From positions 81,313-145,312 of the forward strand of contig NZ_LFME01000008.1 in the NCBI RefSeq assembly GCF_001043115.1: 64,000 nt of DNA, in the 5' to 3' direction. Made by a program: the position numbers and the translations under genes. The stretch is from Xanthomonas sp. NCPPB 1128. GTDB taxonomy: Bacteria > Pseudomonadota > Gammaproteobacteria > Xanthomonadales > Xanthomonadaceae. Positions 38,790 through 48,101 of this stretch are shown in pieces; position 1 is the first letter of the stretch; each line of letters begins with the position of its first letter. Below the pieces are notes generated by a model. The model was not told the DNA's origin. It saw nothing but the letters and a program-made list of their open reading frames with translations, and searched no databases.

Positions 38790-38823
38790 GCCGATCCTGC
38801 GCTGCAGTGGGTGCAGGATCGGC
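38790..38823. terminator. Hairpin between GDPD and esterase genes
   Basis: GCCGATCCTGC (38790-38800) pairs with GCAGGATCGGC (38813-38823) around a 12-base loop. It lies between convergent genes. There is no T-tract, so terminator function is uncertain. Confidence 0.45.
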
Positions 38824-38894
38824 GGCATCCAGCGCAAGCAGCCCGCCGCCACCGCGTGTTGCGTCAGACGTTCACTACGTCCGTGCGGCGACGC

Positions 38895-40040
38895 TCAACG
38901 CTCCAATCGGGTGGCGCTGAGTTTGGGGGTCGTCGGTGCTCCGTTCGGACCTGGAGTGCTCTCCAACTGGATCGTCAGTTTGGTTGGGCCCCGATCGGCA
39001 GGAACGACGTCGAAGCGCCATTCCAGATATCGAACGAACCAACGGTTGGGTTCGGAGGATTGCAACTCGAGCCGCCCTCCGTCGCTGTGGCTGAATCCCA
39101 CAAGATAGGGCCTTCCCGATTCCACCTTGATGGCGAACTTCGATCCATCGGAGGCGAGGTAGGTGCCAGCGAGCGTGTTCAGTTCGTCGGTCGGCGCCGT
39201 GCGCAGCGTCGGCCCATAGATGGCGTACAGCGCATTCAGTCCGTTGGCCAGCGCGATCGTCTGGTGCGTCTGTCCTGGAATACGCTCCGCCGTCCAGCGC
39301 AGCGACGGATAGCCTCGGCCCGTGATCGCGTGGGAAAGCTGTTCAAGGCGCCCGTCGTCGCCCTCCAGTCCGCCTTGGTCGACCACCACGCTGGCATTGA
39401 CATCCTTGACGCGCGCGGCAAGGTCGGCCTCGTAACGCAGCAGGATGAAATCCTGCCACACCAGCGACGGACTGGACGCGTAGACATGGCGGAACGTCTC
39501 CGGCTGGTGCAGGAAGGCGTATAGCGCGAAGAAGCCGCCGAGCGAATGGCCGCCGATCCCGGTGTCGTGTGGATTGGTCGGGAACTGCGTATCCACCCAG
39601 GGTTTGATCTCGGTGGTGAGTATTTTGAGGAAGTTCCCGGCGCCCCGTTCGTTGGGGACATCGAAATGTGTGTCATGCCCCGCGCTGGGCAGGTCCTTGA
39701 AGTAATCGTCGTCGGACAGGTCCACGCTTACCAGGATCATTTTTGGGATATCGCCTGCCGAGAGGAACGAGATGACCTGGCTGAAAAAGATCTCGAATCC
39801 ATCTCCCGGGATGAAATAGAAGACGGGATAACGATTGTTCTTTTCGGGGTCGTATCCCTTGGGCAGGAACACGGTCAAATCATAAGAAACGCCATTGCTG
39901 GCAACGAATGCATGTTTGTAGCTGTTGTTGATGGAGACTTCGGCTGCTGGCGCGGGGAACCGCTGAGTCGCTGCCGCCATAGGGCTGTACCAGACGAGCA
40001 TGGCAAGCAGGATGCTGAGCCTCCGTGCGGCAGTTGCCAT
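38895..40040 (-). CDS. secreted alpha/beta-hydrolase (esterase D/IroE-like)
   Basis: A 381-residue hydrolase from the start that gives a clean signal peptide (MATAARRLSILLAMLVWYSPMAAA); the frame is open to 40166 and another ATG is at 40115, so the start is uncertain. The esterase core has VFLPKGYDPEKNNRYPVFYFIPGDG, nucleophile Ser166 in GGHSLGGFFALY and the Asp/His region VVVDQGGLEGDDG ... PGQTHQTI. A C-terminal beta domain (LAGTYLASDGSKFAIKVESGRPYL) resembles DUF3471-type tails. The substrate is unknown. It is convergent with the GDPD gene and divergent from the efflux genes. Confidence 0.82.
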   Translation of the reverse strand: MATAARRLSILLAMLVWYSPMAAATQRFPAPAAEVSINNSYKHAFVASNGVSYDLTVFLPKGYDPEKNNRYPVFYFIPGDGFEIFFSQVISFLSAGDIPKMILVSVDLSDDDYFKDLPSAGHDTHFDVPNERGAGNFLKILTTEIKPWVDTQFPTNPHDTGIGGHSLGGFFALYAFLHQPETFRHVYASSPSLVWQDFILLRYEADLAARVKDVNASVVVDQGGLEGDDGRLEQLSHAITGRGYPSLRWTAERIPGQTHQTIALANGLNALYAIYGPTLRTAPTDELNTLAGTYLASDGSKFAIKVESGRPYLVGFSHSDGGRLELQSSEPNRWFVRYLEWRFDVVPADRGPTKLTIQLESTPGPNGAPTTPKLSATRLER

Positions 40041-40363
40041 CTGGCGTAAAGGAATCTCGGTGCAAATGGCCCGCGTGATGATAGCCGGGTCGAACCCAAA
40101 TTTTCGATGCTGCATTGTTCTTGTTCCGGTGCTGTTGTTGACTTGCGCGAGGTCATCGTCCGTCACACAGCAATTTCCGTTTGCTCAATGGCGTCGAAGT
40201 GTCTCCGCTGAGGGCGCGCATCTGCGCGGCTCACTCTATCTCAGCTCGTATGTCATTCTCGAGCGTCACGTCGTTCCGTAGACTCGGCATCGCAGTGTGC
40301 TGCAGAGCCGGCATCCCGGGTTGCAGGCAACGCTGTGCGAAATGTCCGGAATCGGTCGGCAAT

Positions 40364-40379
40364 CGTCCGTAGACGGACG
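40364..40379. promoter_or_regulatory. Palindromic upstream activator candidate
   Basis: CGTCCGT-AG-ACGGACG is a perfect 7-bp inverted repeat. It lies about 90-105 bases upstream of the start predicted from the sigma-54-like promoter, the normal distance for an enhancer-binding protein. The core TCCGTAGAC recurs at 40275-40283. Confidence 0.5.
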
Positions 40380-40441
40380 TCTGGGGTACAGCGGTTCTCC
40401 CGGAAATGATGTGGATTCAATGGTTTGCGGAAGGTGTGGCG

Positions 40442-40457
40442 TGGCACGCCATCTGCT
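40442..40457 (+). promoter_or_regulatory. sigma-54-like promoter before the efflux genes
   Basis: TGGCACGCCATCTGCT fits the -24/-12 consensus TGGCACG-N4-TTGCW with one mismatch; GG (40443-40444) and GC (40455-40456) are exactly 10 bases apart. Initiation would fall near 40468, almost on the ATG at 40470, implying a leaderless or very short leader. An NtrC-type regulator is encoded in the same cluster. Confidence 0.55.
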
Positions 40458-40469
40458 TCATCTGTTGCC

Positions 40470-41720
40470 ATGGATATCGCGAAATCCCCGAACCGTTCGT
40501 TCTGGCGCCAGCGCCGCCGCTGGCTGGTGGCGGCCGCCATCGGCGTGGTGCTGCTGGGCGTGGCGCTGCTCGGCAGCGGCCGCGCCGCACCGCGGGTGGC
40601 GCGCAGCGAAGTGTGGATCGATGCGGCCACGCGCGGCGAGATGCGTCGCGAGGTCCGCGCCAACGGCGTGCTGGTGCCGCGACAGATCCGCTGGATCACC
40701 GCCGGCGCGCCGGCCACCGTGCAACAGCAACTGGTCGAGGCCGGCGCGCGCGTGCAGGCCGACACGCCGCTGCTGCAACTGGCCAATCCCGAACTGGACG
40801 CCGGCCTGGACCGCGCCCGCGCCGCGCTGGCCGGTGCCGATGCCGACCTGGCCGCACTGCACGCGGCGCTGGCCTCGCAATTGCTCGACCAGCAGGCGCT
40901 GCAGGCGCAGGCCGAGTCCGAGTTGCAGATCGCGCAGATCAAGGCCAAGGCCTACCAGCGCGGCCACGCGGGCGGTGCGATCTCGGCCATCGACCTGACC
41001 CAGAGCCAGATCGTCGAGGCGCAGCAGCGCGGCCGCGCCGACATCGAACGCAAGCGCGTCGCCGCATTCCGGCAGAACATGGCGGCGCAATTGCGTGCGG
41101 CACAGGCACGGCGCGAGCAGGCCGCCAGTGCGCTGGCCATCGCCATGCAACAGGCCGCCTCGCTGCAGGTGCGCGCCGGCAGCGACGGCATCCTGCAGCA
41201 GGTGGACGTGGAGCCTGGCCAGCGCGTCGAGGCCGGCGCCAAGCTGGCGCGGGTCGCGCGCCCGGACGAGCTGCTGGCACGCCTGCAGGTGCCCGAAGTC
41301 CTGGCCAAGGACGTGATCGAAGGCCTGCCGGTGGCGGTGGACACGCACAACGGCGTGGTTCGCGGGCAGGTGGCGCGGATCGATCCGGCGGTGCGCAGCG
41401 GCAGCGTGGCGGTCGACGTGCGGCTGACGCTGCCGCTGCCGCCCGGCGTGCGCCCGGACCTGTCGGTGGACGGACGCATCGTGCTCGGCACGCTGCGCGA
41501 CGTGGTCAGCATCCCGCGCCCGGCGCTGGCCGTGCCCAACACCGCCGGCAGCCTGTTCGTGCTGCGCGACGGCGGCGACACCGCACAGCGCATCCGCGTG
41601 CGCTTCGGCGCCGCCTCCAGCGACCGCATCGAAGTCCGCACAGGCCTGCGCGCCGGCGACCGCGTCGTGCTGTCCGACACCAGCCAGTGGAATGCCGACG
41701 CCACCTTGCGCTTACGCTAG
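40470..41720 (+). CDS. efflux periplasmic adaptor subunit (MacA/HlyD-like)
   Basis: Membrane-fusion protein of 416 residues. One N-terminal anchor (WLVAAAIGVVLLGVALLG) leads to a lipoyl/barrel-sandwich hybrid domain split by a long Ala/Gln-rich coiled coil (about residues 100-230), then LQVRAGSDGILQQVDVEPGQRVEAG and a beta-barrel plus RIRVRFG ... LRAGDRVVLSD membrane-proximal region. It should bridge the following ABC transporter to an outer-membrane channel. ATG 40470 has no visible Shine-Dalgarno; a TTG at 40425 is less likely. First gene of a probable five-gene set. Confidence 0.88.
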   Translation: MDIAKSPNRSFWRQRRRWLVAAAIGVVLLGVALLGSGRAAPRVARSEVWIDAATRGEMRREVRANGVLVPRQIRWITAGAPATVQQQLVEAGARVQADTPLLQLANPELDAGLDRARAALAGADADLAALHAALASQLLDQQALQAQAESELQIAQIKAKAYQRGHAGGAISAIDLTQSQIVEAQQRGRADIERKRVAAFRQNMAAQLRAAQARREQAASALAIAMQQAASLQVRAGSDGILQQVDVEPGQRVEAGAKLARVARPDELLARLQVPEVLAKDVIEGLPVAVDTHNGVVRGQVARIDPAVRSGSVAVDVRLTLPLPPGVRPDLSVDGRIVLGTLRDVVSIPRPALAVPNTAGSLFVLRDGGDTAQRIRVRFGAASSDRIEVRTGLRAGDRVVLSDTSQWNADATLRLR

Positions 41721-41741
41721 CCTCACCAGGAGAGATCCCGC

Positions 41742-42512
41742 ATGACCGCAGTTCCCGCACCATCCGCCGCGCCGCTGATCCACCTGCACGGGCTCAGCAA
41801 GGTCTTCCACACCGAGGAAGTGGAAACCCACGCCCTGGCCGAGATCGCACTGGACGTGGCGCCGGGCGATTTCGTCGCCATCACCGGCCCATCCGGCTGC
41901 GGCAAGTCGACCCTGCTGTCGATCCTGGGCCTGCTCGATGCGCCCAGCGGCGGCACCTACCGGCTCAACGGCCGCAGCGTCGCCGAGCTGGACACGGTCG
42001 GCCGCGCGCGCATCCGCAACGCCGAGATCGGCTTCATCTTCCAGGCCTTCAACCTGATCGCCGACCTCACCGTGGAAGAGAACGTGGCGCTGCCGTTGAC
42101 CTACCGCGCCGGTGCCCAGCGCAGCCAGATCCGCCAGCGCGTGCGCGAGGTGCTGGAACTGGTCGGCATGCAGCATCGCCACAAGCACTATCCGGGGCAG
42201 TTGTCCGGCGGCCAGCAGCAGCGCGTGGCGGTGGCGCGCGCGTTGGCCGGCAATCCGTCGATCCTGCTGGCCGACGAGCCCACCGGCAACCTGGACAGCC
42301 GCAACGGCGAGGCGGTGATGCAGTTGCTCGAACAACTGCACGACAACGGCACCACCTTGTGCATGGTCACCCACGATCCGGCGTTCGCGCGGCGCGCGCA
42401 GCGCATCGTGCACATGCTCGACGGCCGCATCGTCGACGAGGACACCTTCGAGCGGCTACGCCACGAGCAGGACGTGGCGTTGCCGGCGCGCGCCGCGGGG
42501 CAGGCACGATGA
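41742..42512 (+). CDS. ABC transporter ATP-binding protein (MacB/LolD type)
   Basis: A 256-residue nucleotide-binding subunit with Walker A GPSGCGKS (residues 49-56), Q-loop FIFQAFNLIADLTVEENVALPL, signature LSGGQQQRVAVARAL, Walker B ILLADEPTGNLDS and the H-loop CMVTHDP. The NLIADLT Q-loop is typical of the MacB/LolD/FtsE group. It overlaps the permease start by four bases. Confidence 0.95.
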   Translation: MTAVPAPSAAPLIHLHGLSKVFHTEEVETHALAEIALDVAPGDFVAITGPSGCGKSTLLSILGLLDAPSGGTYRLNGRSVAELDTVGRARIRNAEIGFIFQAFNLIADLTVEENVALPLTYRAGAQRSQIRQRVREVLELVGMQHRHKHYPGQLSGGQQQRVAVARALAGNPSILLADEPTGNLDSRNGEAVMQLLEQLHDNGTTLCMVTHDPAFARRAQRIVHMLDGRIVDEDTFERLRHEQDVALPARAAGQAR

Positions 42513-44950
42513 GCGCCGCCCTGCATTGGGCCGAGATGCGCCAATCCTGGCGCGCGCTGGCGCGCAAGCCGGGCTATCTGCTGCTGGCGGTGCTGACCCT
42601 GGCGCTCGGCGTGGCCACCACCACCGCGGTGTTCGCGCTGCTCGACCAGGCCTTGCTCAAGCCATTGCCGTTCCCGCAGCCGGAGCGGCTGGTCACCCTT
42701 GGCCTGTCCAGCGACCCTGGTCGCAATGTCGCCGCGCCCGGCTACTACCCGGTGTTGCGGCGCATGTCGAGCCTGCAGTCGATCGGCATTGCGCGCGGGT
42801 TCCCGGTGCCGGCCAACGTCGCCCGCGGCGCTGCCAGCGAGGTGGTCAGCGCGATCAGCGCCGATGCCGGCTTCCTGCGCACGCTCGGCCTGCCGATGGC
42901 GGCCGGGCGCAACTTCAACGACGAGGAAAGCCGGCCCGGCGGGCCGCAGGCGGTGATCCTCGGCCATCGCTTCTGGCAGCGCTATTTCGGTGGCGATCCG
43001 GCGGCGGTGGGGCGCACCCTGCAGGTGGAAGGCAAGCCGGTGCAGATCGTCGGCGTGTTGCCGGCGGAGTTTCCCTGGGCCGAACCGTTCGACCTGATCC
43101 GCAACATGCAGCCGGACCTGGCCGCGACCAACCTGTCCACCAACGAGATCGTGGTGGCAAGGTTGCGGCCCGGCGTCAGCGTGGCCGCCGCTTCTGCGCA
43201 GACCGCGACGACGCTCCAGGCCCTCTTGCGCAACAGCCCGCACATGGACGCGTCGTGGTGGGCGTCCTTGCAGCGACGGCCGCCCAATGCGCTGCCGCTG
43301 CAGGACAGCCTGTACGCCGCCAACAGCGGCAACACGCTGTGGCTATTCTTCGCCGCGGCCGCCTGCGTGCTGTTGATCGCCGCGATCAACCTGACCAGCC
43401 TGATGTTGTTGCGTGCGCTCGGGCGCAGCCACGACAGCGCGGTGCGCGCCGCGCTCGGCGCATCGTGGCTGCGGCTGAGCCTGCCGGCGCTGGCCGAAGG
43501 CGTGCTGATCGGCGCCCTCGGCAGCTTGGCCGGCTTGGCGCTGGCCTGGCTCGGGCTGCGCCTGCTCGGCGGCTGGGTGCCGCTGCTGTGGATGCGCGGC
43601 GAGGCGCCGCATCTGAGCGGCGCTAGCGTGCTGTTCGCGCTGCTCGCCGGTGGCGCCACCGCGTTGCTTGCGGCGGCGCTGGGCGTCGTGCGCGGCCGCC
43701 GTCGCAATCTGGTCACTGAACTGGCCGGCGGTGGGCGCGGGGGCTGGAGCCTGCAGGCCGGCCGCCTCGGCCGCGTCCTGGTGATCGCGCAGGTGGCCAT
43801 CGCCGTGGTGCTGCTGATCGCCGCGGCCCTGTTCACCCGCACCCTGCAGAAGCTGGCAGAGGTGCCGATGGGTTTCGAGAGCCGCTCGGCGGTGGTATTC
43901 ACCCTGGCGCCGGTGAAGGAGCGCTACGCCACCGCGGCCGATGCGGTGGAGCAGACACGGCGCATCGTTGCGCGACTGCAGCAGGTGCCGGGCATCGACC
44001 AGGTGGGGGTGTCGACCAATCCGCCGACGGCGACGCGGTTGAGCTGGAGCGTGGAGATCGATGGCGCGCCGTCCGTCGACAGCCAGTACCGGCTGGCCAC
44101 GCCGCAGTTCCTGGAGGTGTTCCGCATCCCCTTGCTGGCCGGGCGCGGGATCGCCGACAGCGATGTGGCAGGTGCCGAGCGCGTCTGCGTGGTCAGCGCC
44201 AGCTTCGCTGCGCGCTACCTGCACGGGCAGGCGCTCGGCAAACTCGTCACCGTGCCCGACGACGGCGGCGATCAGCGCCTGACGATGCGCGTGGTCGGCG
44301 TGGTCGGCGACGTGCGCCACACCAGCCCGGCCGAGCCGCCGGAGCCGACGGTGTACCAGCCGCTGGCGCAGATGAGCGAGCCGATGTGGCAGATCATCCG
44401 CGGTTTCGGCGCATTGACCTATGCCATCCATCTGCGGGCCGGCGCACTGGGCGCCGACGAGCACGCGTTGCGTGCGGCGATCGACGAGGTGGCGCCGCAG
44501 CAGCCGATCGCCGGCCTGCAGCCGATGCAGGCGCTGGTCGCCACCACCACCGGCGAACAGAAGCTCAACCTGCTGCTGGTGGGCCTGTTCGCGGGACTGG
44601 CCTTGCTGCTGGCGGCGGTCGGCCTGTACGCGGTGATGGCGGTGGCGGTGGCCGCGCGCCAGCACGAGTTCGGCGTGCGCGCCGCGCTCGGCGCGCCGCC
44701 GGCACGGCTGCGCCGGCAGGTGCTGGGCGAGGCCGGCGTACAGATCGGCGTGGGCCTGCTGCTGGGCCTGGGCGTGGCGATGGCGGTGTCGCGGCTGCTG
44801 CAGCGGTTCCTGTTCGAGGTGCGTGTGGCCGACCCGCTGGCGATCGGCGCGGTGCTGCTGGTGCTGGCCGCGGCCGGCGTGCTCGCCGCGCTGGCGCCGG
44901 CGCGGCGCGCGGCGCGGGTGCCGCCGATGCAGGCCTTGCGCGCCGAATGA
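42509..44950 (+). CDS. FtsX-like ABC permease (MacB/ADOP family)
   Basis: An 813-residue permease with two FtsX-type halves: an N-terminal helix (LLLAVLTLALGVATTTAVFALLDQALLKPLPFPQPERLV) followed by a MacB periplasmic core, three helices around residues 280-400, a fourth anchor (VLVIAQVAIAVVLLIAAALFTRTLQKL), a second core, and three C-terminal helices ending PPMQALRAE. This duplicated layout is that of ADOP permeases. With the adaptor and ATPase it forms an efflux or mechanotransmission pump for a peptide, lipid or macrolide-type substrate; specificity cannot be read. Confidence 0.9.
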   Translation: MSAALHWAEMRQSWRALARKPGYLLLAVLTLALGVATTTAVFALLDQALLKPLPFPQPERLVTLGLSSDPGRNVAAPGYYPVLRRMSSLQSIGIARGFPVPANVARGAASEVVSAISADAGFLRTLGLPMAAGRNFNDEESRPGGPQAVILGHRFWQRYFGGDPAAVGRTLQVEGKPVQIVGVLPAEFPWAEPFDLIRNMQPDLAATNLSTNEIVVARLRPGVSVAAASAQTATTLQALLRNSPHMDASWWASLQRRPPNALPLQDSLYAANSGNTLWLFFAAAACVLLIAAINLTSLMLLRALGRSHDSAVRAALGASWLRLSLPALAEGVLIGALGSLAGLALAWLGLRLLGGWVPLLWMRGEAPHLSGASVLFALLAGGATALLAAALGVVRGRRRNLVTELAGGGRGGWSLQAGRLGRVLVIAQVAIAVVLLIAAALFTRTLQKLAEVPMGFESRSAVVFTLAPVKERYATAADAVEQTRRIVARLQQVPGIDQVGVSTNPPTATRLSWSVEIDGAPSVDSQYRLATPQFLEVFRIPLLAGRGIADSDVAGAERVCVVSASFAARYLHGQALGKLVTVPDDGGDQRLTMRVVGVVGDVRHTSPAEPPEPTVYQPLAQMSEPMWQIIRGFGALTYAIHLRAGALGADEHALRAAIDEVAPQQPIAGLQPMQALVATTTGEQKLNLLLVGLFAGLALLLAAVGLYAVMAVAVAARQHEFGVRAALGAPPARLRRQVLGEAGVQIGVGLLLGLGVAMAVSRLLQRFLFEVRVADPLAIGAVLLVLAAAGVLAALAPARRAARVPPMQALRAE

Positions 44951-45113
44951 TGGGCGCCGGCAACCGAGGCGCGGGCGCCGCGGCAGCGGCCGTGGCGCCT
45001 GCCGGTGGCCTGCCGCATCGTGGGTGCCGCGCGACACGCGCGTGGCACCCGCCGATGCCGGGCGCGGGCCGCGTCTGGCCGCAACCTGCGGCGTACGCCC
45101 TAGACTCTGCGCC

Positions 45114-46508
45114 ATGAATGAGCCTCGTCTCCCGCCCTTGCCGCGCATTCTCGTCGTCGACGACCAGGCCGACGTGCGCGAGGCCCTGCGCATGCTGCTC
45201 AAGAGCGCCGGCTACGGCATGGTCGGTGCCGAATCGCCGGAGCTGGCGCTGGCCTGCCTGCGCGGCGACGCGTTCGCCGCGGTGCTGGTCGACATGAACT
45301 ACGCCCGCGACACCACCTCCGGCGCCGAAGGCCTGGCCTTGATCGCGGAGATTGCCGCGCAATGGCCGGGGCTGCCGGTGATCGCGATGACCGCCTGGGC
45401 CAGCATCGAGCTGGCGGTGGCGGCGATGCGCGAGGGCGCGGTGGATTTCATCGAGAAGCCCTGGCAGAACGCGCGGGTGCTGGCGGTGCTGGACAGCCGC
45501 ATCGCGCTGGAGCGCAGCCGGCGCAGCGCGCAGCGGCTGGGCGAGGCGCAGGCGCGGCTGCTGCAGGACGGCGCGGCCGGCTTCGTCGCCGAATCGGCAC
45601 CGATGCAGCGCCTGGTCGAGGACCTGCTGCGCATCGCCGGCAGCGGCGCCAACGTGCTGCTGCTGGGCGAGAACGGCACCGGCAAGAGCCTGCTGGCGCA
45701 GTTGCTGCACCAGTGGTCGCCGCGGCGCGCGCAGGCCTTCGTCAAGGTCAACATCGGCGGGCTGGCGCCGACCCTGTTCGAGGCCGAACTGTTCGGCCAC
45801 GTGCGCGGCGCCTACACCGACGCGCGCCAGGACCGTGCCGGCCGTTTCGAACTGGCCGATGGCGGCACCCTGTTCCTGGACGAGATCGGCAGCCTGCCGC
45901 TGCAGCAGCAGCCCAAGCTGCTGCGCGCGATCGAGGACGGCGAGTTCGAGCGGCTCGGTTCTTCTCGCACGCAGCGGGTGGACGTGCGCATCGTTGCGGC
46001 GACCAATGCCGACCTGGAGGCGGAGGTGGCGGCCGGCCGCTTCCGCCAGGATCTGCTGTACCGGCTCAACACGTTCCAGGTGCGGGTGCCACCGCTGCGC
46101 GAGCGCGGTGCCGACATCCTGCCGCTGGCGCGGCACTACCTGGCCGCCGCCTGCACCCGCTATCGGCGGCCGCTGCCGACGCTGGCGCGCGACGCCGAGC
46201 GCGCCCTGCTGGGCTACGCCTGGCCCGGCAACGTGCGCGAACTTGCGCACGCCATGGAGCGCGCGGCGCTGCTCGCCGACGGCAGCACCCTGGGCAGCGA
46301 CGATCTGCGGCTGCAGCCGGCGACCAACGCTGCGCCGACACTGTCGACGCAACTGACGCTGGAAGAGGCCGAAGCGCTGCTGCTGAAGCAGGCGTTGGCA
46401 CAGCAGCAGGGCAACCTGCAGCGCACCGCCGACCAGCTCGGCATCACCCGGCAGAGCCTGTATCGGCGCCTGGGCAAGCATGGGCTGCGCAGCGATGACG
46501 GCGGCTGA
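45114..46508 (+). CDS. sigma-54-type response regulator (NtrC family)
   Basis: A 464-residue regulator: receiver domain ([15 protein letters not shown]; phospho-acceptor Asp60 in VLVDMN), AAA+ domain with Walker A GENGTGKS, Walker B LFLDEIG and NATNADL-like [11 protein letters not shown], and a C-terminal Fis-type HTH ([26 protein letters not shown]). The sigma-54 contact loop, GAFTGA in most members, reads GAYTDA (residues 232-237). It overlaps the sensor kinase by 14 bases and follows the efflux genes after 163 bases without a clear gene. Likely activator of the efflux promoter. Confidence 0.92.
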   Translation: MNEPRLPPLPRILVVDDQADVREALRMLLKSAGYGMVGAESPELALACLRGDAFAAVLVDMNYARDTTSGAEGLALIAEIAAQWPGLPVIAMTAWASIELAVAAMREGAVDFIEKPWQNARVLAVLDSRIALERSRRSAQRLGEAQARLLQDGAAGFVAESAPMQRLVEDLLRIAGSGANVLLLGENGTGKSLLAQLLHQWSPRRAQAFVKVNIGGLAPTLFEAELFGHVRGAYTDARQDRAGRFELADGGTLFLDEIGSLPLQQQPKLLRAIEDGEFERLGSSRTQRVDVRIVAATNADLEAEVAAGRFRQDLLYRLNTFQVRVPPLRERGADILPLARHYLAAACTRYRRPLPTLARDAERALLGYAWPGNVRELAHAMERAALLADGSTLGSDDLRLQPATNAAPTLSTQLTLEEAEALLLKQALAQQQGNLQRTADQLGITRQSLYRRLGKHGLRSDDGG

Positions 46509-47796
46509 GCGGCAGCGCCGGCGGCCGTTGTGGCTGGCGGCGCCGGCCTTGCTGGCCTTGCTGCTGGTGCTCGTCGCCGGCGCGCCGCGGCTGCCCGAAG
46601 CGGCGGTGCTGCTGGTGTGCGTGCTGCTGCTGACCGCGGCGCTGTGGCGCCGGCAGCAGCGCGACGCCGGACAGCGCCTGCGCACCCTCGGCGGCCTGCT
46701 CGACGCGCTGCGCGAGGGCGACTACAGCGTGCGCGCGGCGCAGGACGCGCGCGATGCCGACGGCCTGCTGGCGCGGTTCAATGCCTTGGCGCAACGCCTG
46801 CAGGACGAACAGCGCGATTCGCACGAAAGCCTGCAACTGTTGAGCAAGACCCTGGCGGCACTGGACGGGGCGGTGTTCGCCTTCGAACAGGACCAGCGCC
46901 TGCGCCTGGTCAATCCGGCCGGCGAGCGCCTGCTCGGCGTCGCCGCGCAGCAGGCGATCGGGCAATCCGCGCAGGCGTTGGGACTCGCCGGCCTGTTCGA
47001 TGTGCCCTCGGGCAGCATCCAGGCGCACGCGTTCGCCGGGCAGCAGGGGCGCTGGCAGATCGGCCACGCCGCTTTGCGCAGCCGCAGCCAGGCCGGGCGG
47101 CTGCTGCTGGTGCAGCCGATGGAGCGCGCGCTGCGCGAGGAGGAGGCGCAGGCCTTCCGACGCCTGCTGCGCGTGCTCAGCCACGAGATCAACAACTCGC
47201 TGACGCCGATCGCCTCGATCGCCGACACCCTCGCGCGGCTGCTGGCGGCCGCGCCGCAGGCACTCGACGCCGACTTGCAGGTCGATCTGCACAACGGACT
47301 GGGTGTGATCGAACAGCGCAGCGCCGCGCTGCAGCGCTTCCTGGGCGGCTACGCGCGGCTGGCCAGGCTGCCCGCGCCGGTGCCGGCGCCGGTGGCGTTG
47401 GCGCCGTTGTGCGCGCGCGTGCAGCGGCTGCTGGATGATGCCCGGATACAGCTGGAGATCGCACCGGCGCTGCACGCGTGCGCCGACGCCGATCAGCTCG
47501 AGCAGGTGCTGATCAATCTGCTGCGCAACGCGCTGGAAGCCGGCGGCACCGCGCCGGTGACGCTGCGCGCGTGCGACGACGGCGCAGCTGTGCTGATCGA
47601 AGTGCGCGACGGCGGTGCCGGCTTGCCGCCCAGCGACAACCTGTTCGTGCCGTTCTTCACCACCAAGCCCGGCGGCTCGGGCATCGGCCTGGTCCTGTCG
47701 CGGCAGATCCTGGAAGCGCAGGGCGGCAGCCTGTACCTGGAAGCCCGCACCGATGCGCCCGGCAGCGTGGCGACGCTGCGCCTGCCGCTGGCGTAG
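46495..47796 (+). CDS. sensor histidine kinase (NtrY-like)
   Basis: A 433-residue membrane kinase. Two hydrophobic N-terminal segments (LWLAAPALLALLLVLVAG and AAVLLVCVLLLTAALW) with almost no periplasmic loop are followed by a HAMP-like region, a PAS-like segment (LDGAVFAFEQDQRLRLVNPAGERLLG), the H box LSHEINNSLTPIASIADTL, N box INLLRNALEA and G boxes VRDGGAGL and GGSGIGLVLSRQILEAQGG. The near absence of an external domain suggests sensing within the membrane, as in efflux-linked kinases. ATG 46480 is an alternative start. Confidence 0.92.
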   Translation: MTAAERQRRRPLWLAAPALLALLLVLVAGAPRLPEAAVLLVCVLLLTAALWRRQQRDAGQRLRTLGGLLDALREGDYSVRAAQDARDADGLLARFNALAQRLQDEQRDSHESLQLLSKTLAALDGAVFAFEQDQRLRLVNPAGERLLGVAAQQAIGQSAQALGLAGLFDVPSGSIQAHAFAGQQGRWQIGHAALRSRSQAGRLLLVQPMERALREEEAQAFRRLLRVLSHEINNSLTPIASIADTLARLLAAAPQALDADLQVDLHNGLGVIEQRSAALQRFLGGYARLARLPAPVPAPVALAPLCARVQRLLDDARIQLEIAPALHACADADQLEQVLINLLRNALEAGGTAPVTLRACDDGAAVLIEVRDGGAGLPPSDNLFVPFFTTKPGGSGIGLVLSRQILEAQGGSLYLEARTDAPGSVATLRLPLA

Positions 47797-48101
47797 GGTG
47801 GGGTGGGGAGCTTCGGCGGGATCCACCCTTGCGCCACATGCTGGCATTGCGCGTCTTCGGGAGGTTCCTTGCCGTCGTAGGAGCGGCTTCAGCCGCGACG
47901 GGCGGTCCCGATAACCCCGTCGCGGCAGAAGCCGCTCCTACAGAACGCAAGCGCTTCAATCGCGTCGTGGCAACCGCGAACGGTTGGCGGTGTCCCGACG
48001 CCAGCCCGCGTATCGCCGATGACGCCGTACGCACCGGGGCGATCCCGCTCGCCGCGTCGCCGCCGCAACAGGCAAAATGGCCGCTTCGATCGGGAGCACG
48101 C
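47797..48101. other. Intergenic region before pbpC
   Basis: No gene seen. It contains a family-A inverted pair at 47877-47941 and otherwise GC-rich sequence with no clear promoter. Confidence 0.55.
47877..47941. repeat. Family-A inverted pair (REPIN-like)
   Basis: Arms 47877-47899 and 47919-47941 with a 19-base spacer. The right arm has one change (GGCAGAAGCC for GGCTGAAGCC), so the pair is slightly decayed. Confidence 0.85.

Larger units (their letters stand above)
40041..40469. other. Divergent regulatory region, esterase and efflux genes
   Basis: No gene supported in this 429-base span. It contains a perfect palindrome (40364-40379), a partly matching sequence (TCCGTAGAC at 40275-40283, repeated within the palindrome), and a sigma-54-like promoter just before the MFP start. 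Confidence 0.6.

Noticed and set aside
42188..43243. 351-codon minus-strand frame across the ABC ATPase-permease junction
   Set aside because: It lies opposite two overlapping, motif-rich genes and encodes a composition-driven peptide.
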